From contig JAEYYX010000069.1 of NCBI GenBank assembly GCA_023428245.1, positions 1 through 64,000 on the forward strand: a stretch of DNA of 64,000 bases, read 5' to 3'. The position numbers and the translations under genes are program-made. This stretch comes from Pseudomonadota bacterium (GTDB taxonomy: Bacteria; Myxococcota_A; Polyangia; Polyangiales; Polyangiaceae). Below the pieces are notes generated by a model, which did no database searches, was not told the DNA's origin, and saw nothing but the letters and a program-made list of their open reading frames with translations. Positions 58,941 through 64,000 of this stretch are shown here, piece by piece (position 1 is the stretch's first letter; each line of letters starts with the position of its first letter).

Positions 58941-59875
58941 GACTGTTTTGTCCCCTTGAGCAAGCCTAAGAAGATTTCTTCGAGGGAGCTCTGCTTGGTC
59001 TGAAGGTCTTTGAGGGTGACCTTCGCCTCATCCAAAGCCCGCAAAATGGGTTCGAGAGGTGCTTTCTCTGCCTTGGCGTCGTAGGAATAGATGAGTTTCT
59101 GCCCGTCGGCTCCGAGCTCGACCCCCGCGGCCTGGAGCGCTTCCGGAAGGACCGTGAGAGGCTCCTCGAGTTCGACGACGAGCTTCTTCTGGCCGAGCTT
59201 TTTCATGAGCGTGCTCGTCTCTTCGACGACAACGATCTGTCCACCGTGGATAACCCCCACCCGGTCCGCCATTTGTTCGGCCTCTTCGATGTAGTGGGTC
59301 GTGAGCACGATCGTCATCCCGGCGCGACGCAGTTTGTCGACCAGCTTCCACATATCCCGTCGCAACTCGACGTCGACGCCCGCCGTTGGTTCATCGAGGA
59401 AGAGCAGGCTTGGTTCGTGACAGAGCGCCTTGGCGATCAGCACGCGGCGCTTCATGCCACCCGAGAGGGTCATGATCTTGGCGTCCTTCTTGTCGTAAAG
59501 GGACAAGTCGCGCAGGATTTCCTCGAGTTTTTCCGGAGTTTTGGGCTTACCGAACAGGCCGCGGCTGAAGCAGAGTGTGTCCCAGACTGTCTCGAACATG
59601 TCGGTGCTGAGCTCCTGGGGCACGAGGCCTACGTGAGCTCGGGCGCGCGCTGGCTCGCGATCGATGTCGATGCCAGAAACGAGGACTGTGCCGCTCGTCT
59701 TCCGGACGAGGCCGGTCACGATCCCGATCAGCGTGGTCTTGCCGGCGCCGTTCGGCCCCAAGAGCGCAAAGAGCTCGCCCTGATTCACCTCGAGCGACAC
59801 GCCCTTCAGCGCATGGTGACCAGTTTTGTAGATCTTCTCGACGTTCGCGAGGGACAGGACCGGGACCCGAGACAT
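58937..59875 (-). CDS. ABC-2 transporter ATP-binding protein
   Basis: The 312-residue protein from ATG 59875 has a single ATPase domain: Walker A 'LLGPNGAGKTTLIG', signature 'LSGGMKRRV', Walker B 'LLFLDEPTAGVDVELRR' and the switch His in 'VLTTHYIEEAEQMADRVGVI'. The C-terminal ~75 residues form the regulatory extension common in drug/lipid exporter ATPases. An AGGG precedes the start. It is coupled to the permease gene by a 4-bp overlap. The longer frame to 60319 runs into the DUF4230 gene in another frame and was rejected. Confidence 0.95.
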   Translation of the reverse strand: MSRVPVLSLANVEKIYKTGHHALKGVSLEVNQGELFALLGPNGAGKTTLIGIVTGLVRKTSGTVLVSGIDIDREPARARAHVGLVPQELSTDMFETVWDTLCFSRGLFGKPKTPEKLEEILRDLSLYDKKDAKIMTLSGGMKRRVLIAKALCHEPSLLFLDEPTAGVDVELRRDMWKLVDKLRRAGMTIVLTTHYIEEAEQMADRVGVIHGGQIVVVEETSTLMKKLGQKKLVVELEEPLTVLPEALQAAGVELGADGQKLIYSYDAKAEKAPLEPILRALDEAKVTLKDLQTKQSSLEEIFLGLLKGTKQS

Positions 59876-59939
59876 CGAGGTGCCCTTAACCCGGCGCTCC
59901 GAGCTGCACAATGCGCGACTCGATCCACGGCTCGGCTCC

Positions 59940-60560
59940 CTATTCGCCCGCTTTCGGGTGGGCGAATTGGACGTCGACACGTTCGAAACCCAGGGATTCG
60001 AGCAGGGAACGGACAGTCTTTTCGGCGTTTGTTTCCGCGATCGAGAGCAAATGTTGGTTCTTCGCCGCCTCGAGGAAGCCACGCTCGGCTTCGCGTCGCG
60101 CATCCGTCTCAAGAGATTCTCGGCGCGTCGCGAGCACGTCCGTCTTGCGCGTGTGGACGTAGGTTCGCCTTTCGTCGAGTGCGACGGAGAAGACGTTGGC
60201 TCGTGGGAGGGTGATCGCGATCGACTTCTTCGGCCAGTCGACGCGCGCGCTCGATTCTTCCATTTGGGTGAAGTCGATGCCTGCTGAGACGGTGCCGGCA
60301 GCGACGAGCAAGATCGCATCTTGGGCTTCGACGGTGCCCATGAGGCGCTTCTGTTGATCCTTGAGATCGATCACGCGCTCAAGGTTGAACTGGGCTGTCT
60401 CGAGGCGAGCGAGGCGTCGAACGGCGGTGAGTGCCGTGGGGGTCGGGGCGAGCTCGAGAGTGGATTCCGTGGGCTCGGCTTCTTTCTCCGCCTTCCTTCC
60501 GAAGTGGTAGGCGATTGCCGCGACGAGAGCGATGAGGAGGAGCGTCGTAACACGTTTCAT
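59940..60560 (-). CDS. DUF4230-family membrane-anchored protein
   Basis: The 206-residue protein has an N-terminal transmembrane helix ('VTTLLLIALVAAIAYHFG') and a domain matching the DUF4230 pattern: 'AILLVAAGTVSAGIDFTQME', 'VDWPKKSIAITLPRANVFSV' and 'RRTYVHTRKTDVLATRRESL', ending in a helical segment. Such proteins are surface- or periplasm-facing and of unknown function. The ATG at 60560 overlaps the M48 protease stop (ATGA), so it is co-translated with the protease and may be its partner or substrate. Confidence 0.8.
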   Translation of the reverse strand: MKRVTTLLLIALVAAIAYHFGRKAEKEAEPTESTLELAPTPTALTAVRRLARLETAQFNLERVIDLKDQQKRLMGTVEAQDAILLVAAGTVSAGIDFTQMEESSARVDWPKKSIAITLPRANVFSVALDERRTYVHTRKTDVLATRRESLETDARREAERGFLEAAKNQHLLSIAETNAEKTVRSLLESLGFERVDVQFAHPKAGE

Positions 60561-62452
60561 GAAAGAGCTCCAGCGTCCGCCTCGGTGAGACGCTTCCTGG
60601 TCGCGACGTTCAGACAAACGGCGAAGGTGTGGATGAGCTCACTCTCGAGAGGCTTCAAGACGCCGTCGAAGGATGCCACGCTTTCAAGAGCATCCAAGAC
60701 CAGCCGCCGCTCGGAGAGAGGCGATTCAAGGAGCGTGAGGAGAGCTCGGTCGAGGGCGTCGAGAGTGAGGTCGCGAGGGGCGGGGAAAGGAAGCTCCGGG
60801 GTGAGCCGAGCCAGGCGTGCACGGCCCAGGGCAAATGCAGCCGCCGCCTCGGTTTCGCTCTTCTGGCCTCGGCGCGCGAGCACCCCGAGCAAACATGCAA
60901 TTGCTTCGGTGCGGTCTGAGGTAGCCGCGCGGGTCCTCTGCTGGAGCTGACCGGGGGGCAAGAGGTGGCGCTGGCTGAGGCGGAGCACCGCGAAAGCTCG
61001 ATGAGCAAAAGGACTGAGCCCGGTGCGCGCTTGTTCGAGGAGAAGATAGAGCTCGTCGGCTTGTCGACGGGAGAGAGCGGCGAGCGTTCCGAGGGCGAGG
61101 TCGATGAGCGGTAAGCGCTCGCCGGGCGGAACAGCGAGGTAGTTTTTGTGAATGTTCGGCAAAAGGCCTGCGGTCGAAGGGTCGGCGAGCTCGAGATTGG
61201 CGAGCTGGGCGTTTCGAGCCTCGAGGTTCTCATCGAGAGACCCTGCCAAGAGCAGCAGCCGCGCGAAGTAAGGCTCGCGAGCGCCGTCGATCATGTGCAT
61301 TGGCGTACCGCTGAACGGAGAGGGGGGTGCCTCGTCGGATGCGTCACGGAGCTCAGGAGGGACTGCTTGGGGTGTCGCTCCCGCGAAGCCGATTGCCCCT
61401 GGAGCGGTAGGACTGAGCCTGAGAGATTCGACCCCGAGAGAACCGAGAGAAGTAGCGCCGAGAGGACTGCACACGCTCGCAAACTCCCCGTTCCAGGTGG
61501 GCACTAGACGACGGATGCGCTCCTTGAGAGGTGGATGGGAGGCGAGATCGAAGAAGCTCGGAGGGGTCGCTTCGGCGATGAGCAAATGGTTGGCGGGGCG
61601 GGCGGCGCTGGAACCCAAGTAGGACGAAACGAGCCCAATCTTCGCGAGAGCGCCGGCGATCCCGCTGGGGTCGCGAGTAAACTGAACGGCGGAGGCATCG
61701 GCCAAGAACTCCCGCTCTCGGGAGACTGCCGCTTGAATGAGTTCAGCGATGAAGGCACCGACGGATCCGAGGAGCCAGAGAGCGACCCCGATCATCGCAA
61801 AGGGCGCTGCGTCGCGCTTCCGGTTCGATGAGCGAACCGTCATCAAGAAACGCCCAACGAGGCTGAGCGCGACGATGCCATGGAGGGTGCCGAGCATGCG
61901 CATATTGAGCGCGGAATCTCGGTTCAGGATGTGGCTGAACTCATGGGCCACGACGCCTTGGAGCTCACTGCGGCTCAAATGCTCCACCGCCCCTCGCGTA
62001 AGCCCGATCACCGCATCGTCCGGCGACCAGCCTGCCGCGAAGGCGTTGATGCCCGGTTCGCGGCGAAGAAGATACACGGGCGGCACTGGCATCCCTGACG
62101 CGAGAGCCATCTCTTCGACGACGTTGAGCGCTCGCTTTTCGGCGAGATCGCCCGTCTGGTGGCTGAGGAGGGTGCCTCCGAGGGATTCCGCCACCACGCG
62201 TCCACCCTGGCCAAGGCGCATGGTTCGAATCGCGGAGCCCAAGAGTACCACACCCCAGGTCCCGATGGCCCCGCTGGCGACAAGCGAGAAGTGCGCCTCG
62301 CTCATGCTATCGAGAGAGCTCCCGTCGAAGCTCAACGCGAAGTGAATAGCGAGGCCGCTGAGCAGGCCGAGCAAGAGCACACCGAGGCCGTAGAGGACGA
62401 CGAGGCGCGTCGTCTTGGCTCGGGCCTGGGCTTGGTGCTCAAAGAACCTCAC
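60557..62452 (-). CDS. M48-family (HtpX-like) membrane metalloprotease with long C-terminal extension
   Basis: The 631-residue protein has two N-terminal membrane helices, the zinc motif H170-E-F-S-H174 ('VVAHEFSHILNRD'), further hydrophobic helices, and the third-ligand region 'SREREFLADASAVQF'. The HtpX-like core ends near residue 330. The remaining ~300 residues, rich in Leu/Ala helices ('RLPLIDLALGTLAALSRRQA'), are extra compared with HtpX (~290 residues). HtpX degrades misfolded membrane proteins. The LemA-family gene just upstream is a known frequent neighbour of M48 proteases. Confidence 0.9.
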   Translation of the reverse strand: MRFFEHQAQARAKTTRLVVLYGLGVLLLGLLSGLAIHFALSFDGSSLDSMSEAHFSLVASGAIGTWGVVLLGSAIRTMRLGQGGRVVAESLGGTLLSHQTGDLAEKRALNVVEEMALASGMPVPPVYLLRREPGINAFAAGWSPDDAVIGLTRGAVEHLSRSELQGVVAHEFSHILNRDSALNMRMLGTLHGIVALSLVGRFLMTVRSSNRKRDAAPFAMIGVALWLLGSVGAFIAELIQAAVSREREFLADASAVQFTRDPSGIAGALAKIGLVSSYLGSSAARPANHLLIAEATPPSFFDLASHPPLKERIRRLVPTWNGEFASVCSPLGATSLGSLGVESLRLSPTAPGAIGFAGATPQAVPPELRDASDEAPPSPFSGTPMHMIDGAREPYFARLLLLAGSLDENLEARNAQLANLELADPSTAGLLPNIHKNYLAVPPGERLPLIDLALGTLAALSRRQADELYLLLEQARTGLSPFAHRAFAVLRLSQRHLLPPGQLQQRTRAATSDRTEAIACLLGVLARRGQKSETEAAAAFALGRARLARLTPELPFPAPRDLTLDALDRALLTLLESPLSERRLVLDALESVASFDGVLKPLESELIHTFAVCLNVATRKRLTEADAGALS

Positions 62453-62531
62453 GTTTCGCTCCTCGGCCCGCTGTTTCGCTCACGCTCGTCCGGCCGCTCT
62501 GGCCTTGTGACCGCCCGGCCTCTCTCGCAGA

Positions 62532-63137
62532 TCAGAAATTGAGCTTTGGAGCAACGGCGGTCGGCTCGCTGTCGGAGAACTTGAGCAGGGTTGCGTCTTC
62601 GGCGAACCCGAACATGCCGGCCAGGATGACCTGGGGGAAGAAACGCTTGTAGGTGTTGAAGTCGGTAACGGCGTCGTTGAAAGCCTGGCGCGCAAAGGCG
62701 ATCTTGTTTTCAGTCGAGGTCAGCTCCTCGGTGAGCTGGGCGAAGTTCGAGTTCGCCTTGAGGTCGGGATAGGCCTCGACGACGACGGAGAGACGGCCGA
62801 GCGCATTCGACAGCATTCCTTCCGCGGCGCCGAGCTCAGCCATTTGCTGGGCGTTGCCTGGGGCGTGTTTGAGGGCTTCGAGTCCGCTGAGCGCTCGATT
62901 GCGCGCGGAGATCACAGCTTCGAGCGTCTCCCGCTCGTGCTTCGCGGCTGCTTTGACGATCTCGACGAGGTTCGGAATGGCGTCATAGCGGCGCTTCATC
63001 TGGACCTCGATCTGCGAGAAGGCGTTCTGGAAGCGCCCCCTCAGCGTCACGAGTCGGTTGTAGACACCCACACCCCAAAAGATCGCTCCCAGGACGAAGA
63101 CCAAGAAGACGATCGCCATCACCACCAAAGTACCCAA
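62532..63137 (-). CDS. lemA: LemA family protein
   Basis: The 201-residue protein has one N-terminal membrane helix ('VVMAIVFLVFVLGAIFWGVG') and the conserved LemA helical domain: 'YNRLVTLRGRFQNAFSQIEV', 'KRRYDAIPNLVEIVKAAAKH', 'VVVEAYPDLKANSNFAQLTE' and 'NKIAFARQAFNDAVTDFNTY'. LemA proteins are membrane-associated helical bundles often encoded beside M48 proteases; the molecular role is unclear. The TTG at 63137 has an AAGG 8 nt upstream; an ATG at 63119 is the alternative. Two copies of TGGCCCTCTC lie upstream at 63219 and 63251. Confidence 0.93.
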   Translation of the reverse strand: MGTLVVMAIVFLVFVLGAIFWGVGVYNRLVTLRGRFQNAFSQIEVQMKRRYDAIPNLVEIVKAAAKHERETLEAVISARNRALSGLEALKHAPGNAQQMAELGAAEGMLSNALGRLSVVVEAYPDLKANSNFAQLTEELTSTENKIAFARQAFNDAVTDFNTYKRFFPQVILAGMFGFAEDATLLKFSDSEPTAVAPKLNF

Positions 63138-63383
63138 ACTTGTCCGCCTTTCCTCGCGGCGCGAAAGGTCCGCGCTCTATCGATCAAGGTCCGGTCAAAG
63201 TCTGCTCCTGTCAATTGGTGGCCCTCTCCAGCGACCAGCGCTTTCGTGTGTGGCCCTCTCTCACAAGGTCGCCCTTGCAAGGGGGACCAACGCCGGCGCG
63301 CCGTGGCCTTGTGGGGGGAGCTGGTCCTGAGCAGCCCCCGCACTCGAGGTGCAGCGCTGACGTTCTTGAGACCGTCACCTCGG

Positions 63384-63791
63384 CTAGGCGACGCTCTGCA
63401 GGATGTCCGCGACGAGCCGCGTCAGATCGACTCCGACGAAGGGCTTCGGTTGGAAGAAGAAGTGAGGGCAACGGTGGACGCGCTTGAGCTGTGAGTCGTC
63501 CAGATAGCCGCTGATGAGCAGGACCCGGAGGCGGGGAAAGCGCACGCTGAGCTGCTCGGCGAGTGAGATCCCATCGAGCCCGGGCAATCGGACGTCGCTG
63601 ATGAGCAGTTCGGGTTCGATGGCCTGCTCATCGAGCATGTCGAGAAGGTCCTCGGCGCAGCCGAACTCGAGCACTCCGTAACCTTGCGTGATGAGCGAGC
63701 GGCGCAGCGCGCCGCGCACGAGCGGATCGTCCTCGACGAGGATGAGCCGACGGTTGATCGTGGAATATGGCGGTTCCGACTCTTCGGCCAT
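63384..63791 (-). CDS. Single-domain response regulator
   Basis: The 135-residue protein from ATG 63791 (Shine-Dalgarno AAGGGG) is a bare receiver domain: 'RRLILVEDDPLVRGALRRSL' with the acidic pair, the phosphorylation Asp in 'LLISDVRLPGLDGISLAEQL', 'VLLISGYLDD' and the Lys in 'FFFQPKPF'. There is no output domain, so it probably acts by protein-protein contact or in a phosphorelay. No histidine kinase is in the window. An ATG at 63815 is an alternative start. It is transcribed in the same direction as the LemA-M48 group but lies 246 bp from it. Confidence 0.92.
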   Translation of the reverse strand: MAEESEPPYSTINRRLILVEDDPLVRGALRRSLITQGYGVLEFGCAEDLLDMLDEQAIEPELLISDVRLPGLDGISLAEQLSVRFPRLRVLLISGYLDDSQLKRVHRCPHFFFQPKPFVGVDLTRLVADILQSVA

Positions 63792-63911
63792 GGTGATACC
63801 CCTTTCGCCCGTCATTGTGACCTTGGGGCAAAGGGGCCGCCACGCGCATGAAGTGCAGGCAAAATTCCCGAGAAATGTGGCGCTTCGCCAGACTGGACGC
63901 ACGTCCTAGCG

Positions 63912-63942
63912 CGCCTTCCGAGGCCGAAGCCCTCGGAAGGCG
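63912..63942. terminator. Strong hairpin near right edge
   Basis: A perfect 12-bp stem CGCCTTCCGAGG (63912-63923) / CCTCGGAAGGCG (63931-63942) with a 7-nt loop. The plus-strand side is followed by a T/C-rich stretch rather than a pure T-run. No plus-strand gene precedes it, so it probably ends a minus-strand transcript coming from beyond the window. Confidence 0.55.
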
Positions 63943-64000
63943 TCTCCTTCGCGCTCTCTTGTTTCGGGGCGCATCTCGAAGGGGAGAGGCGTCCCTCTTT

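Noticed and set aside
62219..62235. GGTTCGAATC-like string resembling a tRNA T-loop
   Set aside because: It lies inside the conserved M48 protease coding sequence and no cloverleaf could be built around it.
63272..63283. 12-bp palindrome CCCTTGCAAGGG
   Set aside because: A single site with no second copy or recognised family consensus; short palindromes are expected by chance in this much sequence.

Overview
This is a gene-dense, GC-rich chromosomal segment with about 53 protein genes. No rRNA, tRNA, CRISPR, insertion sequence or phage gene was seen. The gene content fits a Gram-negative bacterium of the Myxococcota or a related former deltaproteobacterial line. Supporting this are two FHA-GGDEF fusion proteins, a response regulator with a long Ala/Pro linker, a PP2C phosphatase, outer-membrane biogenesis genes (Omp85, Skp, LolA) and many GTG/TTG starts. 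This placement is inferred from gene content, not from a marker-gene search.

Layout. (1) 1-2 kb: two tandem secreted or lipoprotein-like paralogues whose last ~395 bp are almost identical. (2) 2.1-7.8 kb: a one-carbon/methionine locus with a divergent MTHFR-like protein, folB, two convergent MetR-like regulators and metE. Both regulator promoters carry the same CATGA-N7-TCATG operator. (3) 7.8-16.5 kb: plsC, an SseB-domain protein, a 1453-residue P-type ATPase whose N-terminal half looks like a dead second ATPase, ilvE, an ECF sigma factor with a small membrane partner, and smpB. (4) 16.6-25.6 kb: an asymmetric heterodimeric ABC exporter coupled to a large Omp85 protein, a phosphodiester-glycosidase-domain protein and Skp. 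(5) 25.7-31.6 kb: hrcA, a response regulator - FHA-GGDEF - prmA chain, a cobA-hemD fusion and a small exported protein. (6) 31.7-37.1 kb: a dTDP-rhamnose operon (rfbB-A-C-D) with a glycosyltransferase and a flippase-like membrane protein. (7) 37.2-51.3 kb: housekeeping genes (selO, an M20 amidohydrolase, mutM, rpiA, PP2C, glcD, orn, yhbY, a GGDEF protein, rluA-type, ruvC, lolA, a metallophosphatase). (8) 51.3-63.8 kb: a radical SAM protein of the tetraether-synthase (Tes/MJ0619) type, facing a ten-gene minus-strand run: response regulator, LemA, M48 protease, DUF4230, ABC-2 exporter, FHA-GGDEF, then a translationally coupled class III aminotransferase - LuxE - LuxC operon.

The most unusual locus is 51.3-56.9 kb. 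LuxE and LuxC normally activate and reduce fatty acids to aldehydes. Here there is no luciferase, and a PLP aminotransferase is coupled to them, so a fatty acid to aldehyde to amine route is a reasonable hypothesis. The adjacent Tes-like enzyme would be expected to join lipid chains. Together they suggest a lipid-tail modification system, possibly with the nearby ABC-2 exporter. Functions are assigned from motifs and remembered family features only, and many starts were chosen from overlaps and RBS context.
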